Source: Georgenia sp. TF02-10 (GTDB taxonomy: Bacteria > Actinomycetota > Actinomycetes > Actinomycetales > Actinomycetaceae). From it: a DNA stretch of 64,000 nt. A program made the position numbers and the translations under genes. Of this stretch, positions 18,717 to 29,273 are shown in pieces. Each line of letters starts with the position of its first letter. Within the stretch, counting starts at the first letter, position 1. The notes beneath the pieces are model-generated. The model worked only from the letters and a program-made list of their open reading frames with translations. It did no database searches and was not told where the DNA came from. The DNA is taken from contig NZ_CP094289.1 of NCBI RefSeq assembly GCF_022759505.1, positions 2,418,001-2,482,000 of the forward strand, read 5' to 3'.

Positions 18717-19982
18717 ATGACGGACGCGCGGGTACCGCAACCCCCGGCCGAGGCCGTCCCGACGGCGGCCGACGAAGCCCCGGCGGAGACCGCCCCGCCG
18801 GGCCCGGACCAGACCGCCCCGGCCGTCGCCCCCGGCGAGACCGCGGAGCCCGGCGCCCCGGACGAGACCGCGCCGGCCGGCCCGGCCCTCACCGGCGTGC
18901 TGACCACCACCCTGGTCCACCGCCGCTCCCCCAGCCCGGCTCCGTGGTGGCACAGCGCGGTCGTGACCGAGGTCCCCGGCCTCGCCGACGTCCCCGGCCT
19001 CGCCGCGCTCGCCGCCGACATGACCCACCTGTCCCGGCTCGGTGTGGACGCCCTGCAGGTGTGGTGCCCCGGCCTGGACCCGGCCGCCGAGCCGGCCCGC
19101 GCGGCCGTGACCGAGCTCGTCCGCCGGGCCCACCAGCGCGGGCTGCGCGTCATCGTCGCGCTCGACGCCGCGCCGCCGGAGGACCTCCTCGGGGCGGCCG
19201 GGGCGTGGCTGGACCACGGCGTCGACGGCATCGACCTGCGCGGCGCCGACGGGCTGCCGATCGGCGCGCTGCAGGCGCTGGTGGCCGGCCGGTCCGAGGA
19301 GGGCGTCCTCACCGGCGCCGCGTCCGGCCGGGACCGGGAGCACCTGCTCGCCCGGCTGCGGGAGGAGTGGCTGCACATCACCCGCGACGACCGGCTCGCC
19401 CTGGCCCCGTGGGACGCCGGCGCGCTCCGCGAGGCGGTCACCGACGCCTTCACCCACCGCGACGCCGTCGGGACGACGGGCGGCTGGCAGCTCCACCGGC
19501 TCGGGCCGGAGGCGGGCCCGCCTGCGTGGGCGGTCCCGGCCGAGACCCGCGAGCGGCGAGCGGCGGCGATGACCTTGCTCATGCTCGCCCTGCCCGGTGC
19601 GGTCTACCTGCGCCAGGGGGACGGCCCCGGCGTCGACCCGGGCCCCGGGCCGGTCGCGGCGGCGGTCGCCCGGGTCAGCGCCGCGGCGCAGGAGCAGCGC
19701 GGGGTCCCGGGCAGCCGGTACGAGGTGGTCCGGCGCGCGCTCGGGCTGCGGCACGAGCTGCGGCTGGGCACCGGCCCGCTGGCCTGGGTGGACGACGCCA
19801 CCGGCCCGGACACGCTCGTCCTGCTCAGCGGCGACCTCATCGCCGTCGTCAACCTCACCGGCGCCAGAGTCTCGGTCGCCACCTCCCGGGAGCTGATCCA
19901 CGCCAGCGGCCCGGTGCCGCTGGCCGACGGCGACCGGGTGGTCGTGCCGGCCGAGACCACCGTCTGGCTGGCGCCGCGCTGA
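18717..19982 (+). CDS. GH13-like protein lacking catalytic residues
   Basis: A 421-residue protein whose barrel segments line up with the alpha-glucosidase at 21471. Examples are LSRLGVDALQVW, LRVIVALDAAPPEDLL, GVDGIDLRGADG, and MTLLMLALPGAVYLRQGDGPGV against its LLMLALPGSAYLYQGEELGL. By that alignment the NH of region I, the nucleophile Asp (now Arg in DLRG), the acid Glu and the HD of region IV are all lost. The first 60 residues are an Ala/Pro/Glu-rich tail. It is unlikely to hydrolyse sugars; a binding or regulatory role is possible. ATG at 18717 is preferred. Confidence 0.75.
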   Translation: MTDARVPQPPAEAVPTAADEAPAETAPPGPDQTAPAVAPGETAEPGAPDETAPAGPALTGVLTTTLVHRRSPSPAPWWHSAVVTEVPGLADVPGLAALAADMTHLSRLGVDALQVWCPGLDPAAEPARAAVTELVRRAHQRGLRVIVALDAAPPEDLLGAAGAWLDHGVDGIDLRGADGLPIGALQALVAGRSEEGVLTGAASGRDREHLLARLREEWLHITRDDRLALAPWDAGALREAVTDAFTHRDAVGTTGGWQLHRLGPEAGPPAWAVPAETRERRAAAMTLLMLALPGAVYLRQGDGPGVDPGPGPVAAAVARVSAAAQEQRGVPGSRYEVVRRALGLRHELRLGTGPLAWVDDATGPDTLVLLSGDLIAVVNLTGARVSVATSRELIHASGPVPLADGDRVVVPAETTVWLAPR

Positions 19983-20171
19983 CCCCAGCCGGTCGGCGCT
20001 GACCGGGCGGGGGCCGACCGGAGCGGGCCCGGAGCCGGCCGCACCGCCACCAGGCGCCCGGCCGGGATGTGCGCCCCTGTACCGCGTTGCCGTAAGTTGC
20101 AGGCAGCAGTTCCACGGGCCGGCAGCAGCGCCGACGAGGGAGCGGCAGGGCCCGGGGAGAAGAAGGTCGGA

Positions 20172-21203
20172 ATGCACGGACGCACGAGGCTGGCCGACGT
20201 CGCCGAGCAGGCAGGCGTGAGCACCGCCACCGTCTCCCGGGTGCTCAACGGCAAGGCCGGCGTCGCCGGGCAGACCCGCCAGGCCGTGCTGGCCGCCCTG
20301 GACCTGCTCGGCTACGAGCGGCCGGAGAAGCTGCGGTCACGGTCCGCCGGGCTCGTCGGGCTGGTCCTGCCCGAGCTGGACAACCCGGTCTTCCCCGCGT
20401 TCGCCCAGGCCACCGAGACCACCCTCGCCACCGCCGGGTACACCCCGCTGCTCTGCACCCAGTCCCCCGGCGGCATCACCGAGGACCAGTACGTCGAGAT
20501 GCTGCTCGAGCACGGCGTCGACGGCATCATCTTCGTCTCCGGCCTGCACGCCGACACCCAGGCCGACCCGGCCCGCTACCGCCGGCTGCGCGAGCGGGAG
20601 GTCCCGTTCGTCCTGGTGAACGGGCACAACCCGGCGGTCGAGGCGCCGAGCTTCTCCACCGACGACCGGGGCGCGATGGACATCGCGGTGCGGCACCTGG
20701 CGTCCCAGGGGCACCGCGCCATCGGGCTGGCCGTCGGGCCCTCGCGGTTCGTGCCGTCCCAGGGCAAGCGGGATGGGTTCCGCACGGCGATGGCCAGCTA
20801 CCTGGAGGAGACCGACCCGCCGGTGGTCACCGCCCTGTTCACCGTCGAGGGCGGCACGAGCGCCGCCGGGCAGCTGCTCGACGCCGGCTGCACCGCCATC
20901 ATCTGCGGCTCGGACCTGATGGCCCTGGGCGCGGTCCGGGCGGCCCGCAGCCGCGGGCTCGCGGTGCCCGCGGACCGGTCCGTCGTCGGCTACGACGACT
21001 CCCGGCTGATCGCCTTCACCGACCCGCCGCTGACCACCGTCCGGCAACCCGTGGAGGCCATCTGCCAGGCCGCCGTCGCTACACTTGTCGCCCAGATCAG
21101 GGGGCGGGAGGTCCCGTGCACGGACCTGCTGTTCGTACCCGAGCTCATCGTCCGCGGGTCCACCGGCGCCGCGCCCGGCGTCCGGCACGCCTCGATGTAC
21201 TGA
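20172..21203 (+). CDS. LacI-family transcriptional regulator
   Basis: A 343-residue repressor with an N-terminal helix-turn-helix (LADVAEQAGVSTATVSRVLNG) and a periplasmic-binding-protein-like sugar domain (LVGLVLPELDNPVFPAF, DGIIFVSG, SVVGYDDS). ATG at 20172 follows a GGGAGAAGAAGG site. It lies between two GH13 genes on the same strand and probably controls alpha-glucoside use. The frame is open 105 bases upstream without similarity. The candidate operators in the next gap are inference. Confidence 0.92.
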   Translation: MHGRTRLADVAEQAGVSTATVSRVLNGKAGVAGQTRQAVLAALDLLGYERPEKLRSRSAGLVGLVLPELDNPVFPAFAQATETTLATAGYTPLLCTQSPGGITEDQYVEMLLEHGVDGIIFVSGLHADTQADPARYRRLREREVPFVLVNGHNPAVEAPSFSTDDRGAMDIAVRHLASQGHRAIGLAVGPSRFVPSQGKRDGFRTAMASYLEETDPPVVTALFTVEGGTSAAGQLLDAGCTAIICGSDLMALGAVRAARSRGLAVPADRSVVGYDDSRLIAFTDPPLTTVRQPVEAICQAAVATLVAQIRGREVPCTDLLFVPELIVRGSTGAAPGVRHASMY

Positions 21204-21245
21204 CGGGCGGGTACGCCGGGGGCCGCGGCAGCCGGCACGGACGGC

Positions 21246-21309
21246 GTCCCGGGACCGGGCACCGGCCTCGCGGCCGGCACCGGGGTCGGGGCGGCCACTG
21301 TCCCGGGAC
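21246..21309 (+). promoter_or_regulatory. Pair of GTCCCGGGAC palindromes before the alpha-glucosidase
   Basis: The perfect 10-bp palindrome GTCCCGGGAC occurs at 21246-21255 and 21300-21309, each followed by a GGGCACC. They are 54 bp apart in the 267-bp gap between the LacI gene and its likely target. They may be operators, or a small duplication in spacer DNA. Confidence 0.3.
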
Positions 21310-21470
21310 GGGCACCAACCTGAAGCGGGCCGCCGGTCGGTCCGCCGGTAGCCTGCCGCGCACTCCCAGCCCGTCCAGCCCGTCCGAGCCGCCTACCCCC
21401 AACCGTCCGACGCACCTCAGCCAGCCCCCGGCCGACGACCCCGACCAGCACCAACCCGAGAAGGAGCACC

Positions 21471-23249
21471 GTGCCCCACGCCACCACCGAGCTGATCACC
21501 GCCGCCCCGGACGCCGACGCCGCCGACCGGTGGTGGCGCCACGCCGTCATCTACCAGGTCTACCCCCGCTCCTTCGCCGACTCCGACGGCGACGGCATGG
21601 GCGACCTGCCGGGGATCACCGCCCGGCTGGACCACCTGGCCGCGCTTGGCGTGGACGCCCTGTGGCTCTCCCCGTTCTACCGCTCCCCGCAGGCCGACGG
21701 CGGGTACGACGTCGCCGACTACCGCGACGTCGACCCCCGCTTCGGCACGCTGGCCGACGTCGACGCGCTCCTCGCCCGGGCCCACGAGCTGGGCCTGCGG
21801 GTCATCGTCGACCTCGTCCCGAATCACACCTCGGACGAGCACGCCTGGTTCCGGGCGGCCCTCGCGGCCGGCCCGGGCAGCCCCGAGCGCGACCGCTACA
21901 TCTTCCGCGAGGGCCAGGGCGAGACCGGCGAGGAGCCGCCGAACAACTGGCAGTCGGTCTTCGGCAGCGGCGCCTGGACCCGGGTGCGGGACCGCGCCGA
22001 CGCCCCGGGGAGCCCGTGGGCCGAGGACGGGCAGTGGTACCTGCACATGTTCGACACCAAGCAGCCGGACCTGAACTGGGACAACCCCGAGGTGCGGGCC
22101 GAGCTGATCTCGGTGCTGCGGTTCTGGCTGGACCGCGGCGTGGACGGCTTCCGGGTCGACGTCGCCCACGGCCTGGTCAAGGCCCCCGGCCTGCCGGACT
22201 GGTCCGGCGAGGTGGAGATGGTCGAGGGCGCGGAGGAGCCCGCGGGCGTCACGGCCGACGGCTCGCCCGGCCACGCCCGGCCGCCCATGTTCGACCAGGA
22301 CGGCGTGCACGAGATCTACCGCGACTGGCGCCGGGTCCTGGCCGAGTACGACGGCGACCGGATCCTGGTGGCCGAGGCGTGGGTGGCCCCCATCGAGCGG
22401 CTCGCCCGGTACGTCCGCCCCGACGAGATGCACCAGGCCTTCAACTTCGCCTTCCTGATCGCGCACTGGTCGGCCGAGGAGCTGCGCGGGTGCATCACCC
22501 GCTCCTACCGGGCCAACGACGCCGTCGGGGCACCGACGACCTGGGTGCTGTCCAACCACGACGTCGTCCGGCCCGCCTCGCGTCTGGGGCTGCCGGTGAC
22601 CGGCAAGGGCCCCAACGGCATCGGCGCCGAGGACGTCCAGCCCGACCGCGCGCTCGGGCTGCGCCGCGCCCGCGCGGCGAGCCTGCTCATGCTGGCCCTG
22701 CCCGGCTCGGCCTACCTCTACCAGGGCGAGGAGCTCGGGCTGCCCGAGCACACCGCGCTGCCCGACGCCGTCCGGCAGGACCCGGCCTTCGCCCGCACCG
22801 GCGGGGCGGAGAAGGGCCGCGACGGCTGCCGCGTCCCGCTGCCCTGGGCGGCCACCGAGCCCGGGTACGGCTTCTCCCCCACCGGGGCGACCTGGCTGCC
22901 GCAGCCGGCCGACTGGGCCGGCTACGCGGTCGACGCCCAGACCGGCCGGGCCGGGTCCACGCTGGAGCTGTACCGCTCGGCGCTGGCCCGCCGCCGCGAG
23001 CTCGGCCTCGGCGCCGGCACGCTGTCCTGGCTGCCCGAGCACCGCACCGACGACGTGGTGGCCCTGGTCAACGCCCCGGCCGGCGGGCCTGAGCGTCCCG
23101 ACGTCCTGGTGCTCGCCAACCTCGGGGAGCAGCCCGTCGCGCTGCCGGCCGGGGCCCGGCTGCTGCTGGCGAGCGAGGCCCTGCAGGAGGACGGCGACGG
23201 CTGGCTGGTCCCGGCGGACACCACGGCCTGGGCGGTCGTCGACCGGTAG
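21471..23249 (+). CDS. GH13 alpha-glucosidase
   Basis: A 592-residue cytoplasmic enzyme releasing glucose from maltose-type oligosaccharides. All GH13 motifs are present: DLVPNH (Asn118-His119), GFRVDVAHG (nucleophile Asp230), VAEAWV (acid/base Glu302) and SNHD (Asp364). The N-terminal WWRHAVIYQVYPRSFADSDG and the QPDLNW motif point to the oligo-1,6/alpha-glucosidase subfamily. GTG start follows GAGAAGGAG. The LacI gene lies just upstream. No signal peptide. The exact linkage specificity cannot be read with certainty. Confidence 0.92.
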   Translation: MPHATTELITAAPDADAADRWWRHAVIYQVYPRSFADSDGDGMGDLPGITARLDHLAALGVDALWLSPFYRSPQADGGYDVADYRDVDPRFGTLADVDALLARAHELGLRVIVDLVPNHTSDEHAWFRAALAAGPGSPERDRYIFREGQGETGEEPPNNWQSVFGSGAWTRVRDRADAPGSPWAEDGQWYLHMFDTKQPDLNWDNPEVRAELISVLRFWLDRGVDGFRVDVAHGLVKAPGLPDWSGEVEMVEGAEEPAGVTADGSPGHARPPMFDQDGVHEIYRDWRRVLAEYDGDRILVAEAWVAPIERLARYVRPDEMHQAFNFAFLIAHWSAEELRGCITRSYRANDAVGAPTTWVLSNHDVVRPASRLGLPVTGKGPNGIGAEDVQPDRALGLRRARAASLLMLALPGSAYLYQGEELGLPEHTALPDAVRQDPAFARTGGAEKGRDGCRVPLPWAATEPGYGFSPTGATWLPQPADWAGYAVDAQTGRAGSTLELYRSALARRRELGLGAGTLSWLPEHRTDDVVALVNAPAGGPERPDVLVLANLGEQPVALPAGARLLLASEALQEDGDGWLVPADTTAWAVVDR

Positions 23250-23598
23250 CCGGACGGGCCGCCTGACGTCCGCGTGACCGCCGGATGCTCTCGAGCAAGA
23301 GAAGCAAGCAGCGACCCAACAACCAGCGGAGCTGATGGCATGGGAATCTGTATCGGTTCCCGGCCGTCAGCCTCTCTGCCGCTCACAACGTCTCGATGCC
23401 ACCGGCCTAGATCAGAACGACTTATCGAATGGTGGACCCGTGCGTCGGCTTCCGCCAGCTATACGAAGCCAGTAGGCACACCCCGTCCAGTGCACAAACA
23501 CCATCCACCAAACTATAAGCCAACCGAAACTCACCCTAGAGCTTTTTCAGTTGGTCCGGTAGACTGGGCGACGAGACCCGAGAGAGGGGAGACCCGAG
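23250..23598. other. Gene-free, lower-GC spacer before the Fic module
   Basis: No coding frame is credible. The stretch around 23440-23570 is clearly richer in A/T than its neighbours, in keeping with an acquired toxin-antitoxin module. A TAGACT hexamer near 23562 could be the -10 of the operon promoter, without a good -35. Confidence 0.4.
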
Positions 23599-23838
23599 GT
23601 GGCCGCCGAGTTCGACATCGAGGGCAGCTGGCCCGAGCTGTTCGCCCCGCTGAGCGACGCGGAGCGTCGCGAGGTGGTGAGCAACTTCGCCAGCAGCTGG
23701 CACGAGGGCTGGGTCCCCAACCGGACTGACGTTGAGGACCTGATCGCGTGGAAGCGTGGCGTCATCGATGACGCCGAGTACGACCGGCGCACCGAGGCCG
23801 CGATCGCTCGGGGCAGGGCGCAGGCGATCGCCGGCTGA
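23599..23838 (+). CDS. Fic antitoxin (VbhA-like)
   Basis: A 79-residue helical protein directly before and overlapping the Fic toxin gene (TGATG). It carries SSWHEG at residues 32-37, which fits the class I Fic inhibition motif (Ser/Thr-x3-Glu-Gly/Asn) that blocks ATP in the Fic active site through its glutamate. The second half (DLIAWKRGVIDDAEYDRRT) resembles the antitoxin_2/VbhA tail. GTG start at 23599 after a GGGGAGACC stretch. Confidence 0.85.
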   Translation: MAAEFDIEGSWPELFAPLSDAERREVVSNFASSWHEGWVPNRTDVEDLIAWKRGVIDDAEYDRRTEAAIARGRAQAIAG

Positions 23839-24590
23839 TGGCTGGCCGGTTCGCCAGCTGGGACTCATACTTCTGGGAGCCGGGCGGCACCGTCCTGCGC
23901 AATCTCTACGGAGAGCGGGATGCTGGTGTCCTAGCGCGTCGGGAGTACCGCGAGACTGCGCGGCGCTGGGACGAGCTGGTCACCGGACGGGTGCGGGTCC
24001 CCAGGACTTATGACGCCGAGCACCTGCGCGCGATCCACCGGCACCTGTTCGGCAACGTGTACGAGTGGGCGGGGGAATACCGGACCGTCGGGATGGCCAA
24101 GGGGTGGAGCAACTTTGCCGAACCCTCGCAGATCGACCAGTACCTAGCCGACGCGGCGCGCGTGATCCACCTGACCGACTGGGCAAACCTCGACCGCAGG
24201 GAATTCGCCGCCGCGGCGGCAAGGACGTTCGCCTACGTCAATACTGCGCATCCGTTCCGGGAGGGCAACGGCCGCGCCTCGAAGTTGTTCATGCAGCACG
24301 TTGCGGAGCTGAGCCGGTGGAGGATCGACTACAGCCCGAAGGTGTCCGGGGTGAGCGCGGAGATCTGGAACCAAGCCTCGATGCTGTCGAGCCCGGACCT
24401 GGGCAGCTACGACCCGGTGCCCGGCTCCTTGGTTCCGGTGTTCTACGCGATGACGCAGCCCAGGGAGCGGCCGCCGGCCCCGGCGGACGGGTCGGATGCC
24501 GGCGACGGGTCGGATGCCGGCCATGCCGCCGGGCCCGCGTCCTACCCGCGCGGTGCCGGGGAGGCGACAGGCCAGAACCCCGGCAGCTGA
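23838..24590 (+). CDS. Fic-domain AMPylating toxin
   Basis: A 250-residue Fic protein with the complete active-site motif HPFREGNGR (138-146), so it should transfer AMP (or another nucleotide moiety) to target proteins. The protein lacks an internal inhibitory helix, consistent with class I, where inhibition comes from the partner encoded upstream. The ATG shares a base with the antitoxin stop, so the two are co-translated. The C-terminal 40 residues are a low-complexity tail with two DGSDAG repeats. In relatives such as VbhT and FicT the targets are type II topoisomerases; the target here is inference. Confidence 0.92.
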   Translation: MAGRFASWDSYFWEPGGTVLRNLYGERDAGVLARREYRETARRWDELVTGRVRVPRTYDAEHLRAIHRHLFGNVYEWAGEYRTVGMAKGWSNFAEPSQIDQYLADAARVIHLTDWANLDRREFAAAAARTFAYVNTAHPFREGNGRASKLFMQHVAELSRWRIDYSPKVSGVSAEIWNQASMLSSPDLGSYDPVPGSLVPVFYAMTQPRERPPAPADGSDAGDGSDAGHAAGPASYPRGAGEATGQNPGS

Positions 24591-24706
24591 GCCCTGCAGA
24601 AGAACACCACGACGACGCTGCCGTTGAGCATGCCGTAACAGCTAGGTAGTGCTCGCCATCGGGCCCCGCCGTCGGCGCTGGGCCGGCCGGTACGTGACGG
24701 CGGCGA

Positions 24707-25918
24707 TCAGCCGCCCGAGACCGCCAGCTCGGCCTCGGTGAGGACGCCGCGGACCGCCTCGTCCACGTCCTGGCTGGTCAGCCAGCCGTCGGGGAGGTGC
24801 GGCTGCCGCGGGCTGCCCGCCCGGCCGCGCGGGCCCTCGGCCGCGGCGCCGGGGTAGGGCTGGTCCAGGTCCAGGGCGGCCAGGCGCTCGTCGAGCTCGG
24901 CGCGGGAGGACACCAGGCCCAGGTCGTGCCGGGCCTGGCCGCCGGCGACGTAGCCCTTGAGGTACCAGGCCATGTGCTTGCGCATCTCCCGCAGCGCCCG
25001 CCCCTCCTCGCCGAAGTGCGCCACCATGAGCTCGGCGTGCCGGCGGACGACGGCGGCGACCTCGCCGAGCCCCGGCGTGACCCGCCGGGCGGCGCCGTGG
25101 CTGGCGGCGACGAGGTCGGTGAACAGCCAGGGCCGGCCCTGGCAGCCGCGGCCGACGACCACGCCGTCGCACCCGGTGACCCGCATCATCTCCAGGGCGT
25201 CCTCGGCGGACCAGACGTCCCCGTTGCCGAGCACCGGGACGCTGCGGACCGCCTCCTTCAGCCGGGCCACCGCCGCCCACCGGGCCTGGCCGGAGTAGTG
25301 CTGGGCCGCGGTGCGGGCGTGCAGGGCGACGGCGGCCACGCCGGCCCGCTCGGCCAGGCGCCCGGCGTCGAGGTAGGTGAGGTGGTCCTCGTCGATGCCC
25401 ATCCGCATCTTCACCGTGACGGGGACCTCGTGGTCCCGCCCGGCGGACGCCGCCCGGGCCGCCCCGACGGCGGCGGTGACGATGGCCGCGAAGAGGTCCC
25501 GCTTCCACGGCAGCGCCGCTCCCCCGCCCTTGCGGGTGACCTTGGGCACCGGGCAGCCGAAGTTGAGGTCGACGTGGTCGGCCCGGTCCTCCTCGACCAG
25601 GATGCGCACGGCGGCCGCGACGGTGGCCGGGTCGACGCCGTAGAGCTGGACGGAGCGGACCGGCTCGTCCGGGTCGGCGGCGATCAGCCGCATCGTCTCC
25701 GGGGTGCGCTCGACGAGCGCACGGGAGGTGACCATCTCCGTGACGTACAGCCCGGCGGGCGCGTGCGACCCCGGCACGGCCGGCGCGGCACCGACCGGCA
25801 GGCCCTCGACGCCGGCCTCGCGGCACAGCTTCCGGAAGGGCGGGTTCGTCACGCCGGCCATGGGGGCCAGGACCACGGGGCTCCCCACGCTCACCGGTCC
25901 GACCTGCAGAACGCTCAC
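24707..25918 (-). CDS. dusB: tRNA-dihydrouridine synthase DusB
   Basis: Reduces uridines in the tRNA D-loop using FMN and NADPH. The 403-residue protein has the FMN-barrel start (VVLAPMAGVTNPPFR), catalytic Cys122 in NFGCPVPKV, MRMGIDEDHL, LHARTAAQHYSG and NGDVWSAEDA. A Gly/Ala/Pro insert (41-54) and a C-terminal arginine-rich stretch are the only irregularities. GTG start at 25918. The following yibE/F gene is upstream on the same strand with 20-bp tandem repeats between them. Confidence 0.95.
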   Translation of the reverse strand: MSVLQVGPVSVGSPVVLAPMAGVTNPPFRKLCREAGVEGLPVGAAPAVPGSHAPAGLYVTEMVTSRALVERTPETMRLIAADPDEPVRSVQLYGVDPATVAAAVRILVEEDRADHVDLNFGCPVPKVTRKGGGAALPWKRDLFAAIVTAAVGAARAASAGRDHEVPVTVKMRMGIDEDHLTYLDAGRLAERAGVAAVALHARTAAQHYSGQARWAAVARLKEAVRSVPVLGNGDVWSAEDALEMMRVTGCDGVVVGRGCQGRPWLFTDLVAASHGAARRVTPGLGEVAAVVRRHAELMVAHFGEEGRALREMRKHMAWYLKGYVAGGQARHDLGLVSSRAELDERLAALDLDQPYPGAAAEGPRGRAGSPRQPHLPDGWLTSQDVDEAVRGVLTEAELAVSGG

Positions 25919-25990
25919 CGCGCCATTGTCGCTGCTCTCGGCCCCCGGGACAGCCGACGGCCGGCGGAGCCGTGCCGCATCCGGTGGCGG

Positions 25991-26050
25991 TCAGCAGGAC
26001 CCGGCGGCGGTCAGCGGGACCCGGCGGCGGTCACCGCGACCCGGCGGGGA
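25991..26050. repeat. Three tandem 20-bp repeats
   Basis: Units of about TCAGCGGGACCCGGCGGCGG begin at 25991, 26011 and 26031. Each begins with TCA, a stop on the minus strand; the third supplies the yibE/F stop. They lie in the spacer before dusB. Confidence 0.75.
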
Positions 26051-27276
26051 CGTCGCGCGCCGCTGCCTCGGCAGGGGCGTCGCCGTCGTCGGCCCGACCC
26101 GGCCGGCTGGCGCGGACCAGGGCGGCGGCGATCCCCGTCGTCACCGGGATCGCCAGGACCAGGCCGACCGAGGACACGAGCGTGCGGACGACCTCCTCCG
26201 CGATCTCCCCGGCCATCAGGGTGTCGAGGGCGGTGCGGTCCATGAGCGCGGCCGCCATGAGCACCGGCAGCGCGGTGCCCACGTAGGCGAACGCCAAGGT
26301 GTAGACCGTCGACGCGATGTGGTCGGCCGATGCGCATGCCGCGCGCGAAGAGGCGCCGGCGGGTCAGGGCGGGGTTCGCGGCGTGCAGCTCCCATACCGC
26401 TGAGGCCTGCGTGATCGTGACGTCGTTGAGCGCGCCGAGGCCGGCGATGACCATGCCGCACAGCAGCACGTCGGTCAGCGACAGGTGCGGGAAGGTAGCC
26501 AGCAGGATCAGGGACTGCTCCGAGCTGGTACCGGTGAGGTTGGCGGACCGCGTGCCCCACGCCGCCAGGGCCACGGTGAGGCCGAGGCCGACGAACGTCC
26601 CGAGCAGCGCCGTCGTCGTCCGGATGGAGACGCCGTGGGCGAGGTACACGGACAGGAACATCATCGCCGCCGAACCGACCAGGGCGACCAGCAGCGGCGG
26701 CTGCCCGAGCATGATCGCCGGGATGACGAAGACCACGATGACGCCGAGCGAGCCGGCGAGCCCGACCATCGCGGCGAGCCCGCGCCAGCGCGCGACCGCG
26801 AGAACGACCACCGCGTACAGCGCCGCCAACCATGCCACCGGGGCGCCGCGCTCGAAGTCCCAGAAGACGTAGGGGCTGCCGGTCCCCATGGCGGAGGGGC
26901 TGAACAGCAGGCGCACCCGGTCGCCGGCCTCCATGCCGTTGGCCATGATCTCCGGCGGCACCTGCACCGGCACCACCTGGCCCGCCTGCTCCCCGGTCGC
27001 CAGCTCGGCCCGCACCTGACCGTCCGCGGTGGCCCCGGGCTCCCCGGAGCCGACGACCTCGACGACCGTGCCCGTCTCGATCGTCATCCCGGTGCCGGCC
27101 AGCGGGACGGACCCCATCGGGGTTTCGCCGCGCGGCCACATCGCCACCAGCGCGACGACGGTCGCCAGGAGCAGCGGGACAACGAGCGCGGCCAGGATGC
27201 GGCGCGCGCGGCGTGCCTCGGCGGGGGCGAGGGTGGCGGCCGCACCGGCGCGCAGGTGGTGGTGTGAGCGGGGCAC
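26031..27276 (-). pseudogene. YibE/F family membrane protein, frameshifted
   Basis: From a GTG at 27276 the frame gives a single N-terminal helix, an extracytoplasmic beta domain (MTIETGTVVEVVGSG) and several membrane helices typical of YibE/F, up to RRLFARGMRIGR. There the frame breaks: the last helices (AFAYVGTALPVLMAAALMDR to the end) continue in the next frame. Restoring a lost CG dinucleotide near 26324-26329 (GGCCGACCAC from GGCCGCGACCAC) would rebuild IGRDHIASTVYTLAFAYVG. It is either a true pseudogene or a sequence error. The family is implicated in membrane transport but poorly characterised. Confidence 0.85.
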
Positions 27277-27475
27277 GCCCCATGCTCGCCGCCGGCCGCC
27301 CCGCAGACCGGGAGGACGCGCCGCGCGTCGGGCCCGAGACGGCACACACGGTGGATCAGGGGCAGGAAGCCCTGTGGCCGCGGCGCCAGCGCTCGCCGCG
27401 GTCAAGCAGCGGCAGCAGGCGCGGTCAGGCGGGGACTTCGCCGTGGCCGCGTGCCCGCCGTCGGCCGGGTCGGGC

Positions 27476-28861
<1,386 letters not shown>

Positions 28862-28884
28862 TGATCACTCCGGTCTCGTGCTGA

Positions 28885-28905
28885 CCCGCACCTGGCGGGT
28901 GCGGG
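28885..28905 (-). promoter_or_regulatory. Hairpin in the glyS leader
   Basis: CCCGCACC (28885-28892) and GGTGCGGG (28898-28905) form a perfect stem with a 5-base loop, just upstream of the glyS start. No T-box landmark or glycine aptamer can be recognised around it. Confidence 0.35.
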
Positions 28906-29003
28906 AGGTCTGGGCAAACCTACCGGGCCGCGGGGAAGGTTCGGTGCGGCAGCCGGACGGCGGGCGCCCGGGACTACCCCGACGACGACGGTGTCCGCGC
29001 CTA

Positions 29004-29080
29004 CCCCGCCCGACGGCGGGTGCCCCCGTAGACCCCGCCGACGGCGGGTACACCCGTACACCCCGCCGACGGTGGGTGCT
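29004..29080. repeat. Three small tandem hairpin repeats
   Basis: CCCGCC-GAC-GGCGGG units or close variants recur at about 29004, 29034 and 29062, each followed by a CCCGTA-like tract in the first two. They sit in a 412-bp spacer (28862-29273) that holds no gene. Confidence 0.65.
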
Positions 29081-29273
29081 CGGTTCTCCCTTGCCGGCAG
29101 CCGTGCCGGCGTTCGGGCCGACGGCGGCCGGTATCTGTCCCCGGTGCCGGCGCTCACCGCCGACGACCGCCGCCGCCAGGCGGCGCACGCGTCTCCGGGA
29201 CGCCTTGACGCCCCCAGCAAGCAGTGCCACCGTCTGGCCCAGAAACATCATCACCGCGACGAAGGGGCCAATC

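Noticed and set aside
28862-29273. T-box or glycine riboswitch upstream of glyS
   Set aside because: No T-box sequence, specifier loop or glycine-aptamer core is visible; only a short hairpin and GC-rich repeats are present.
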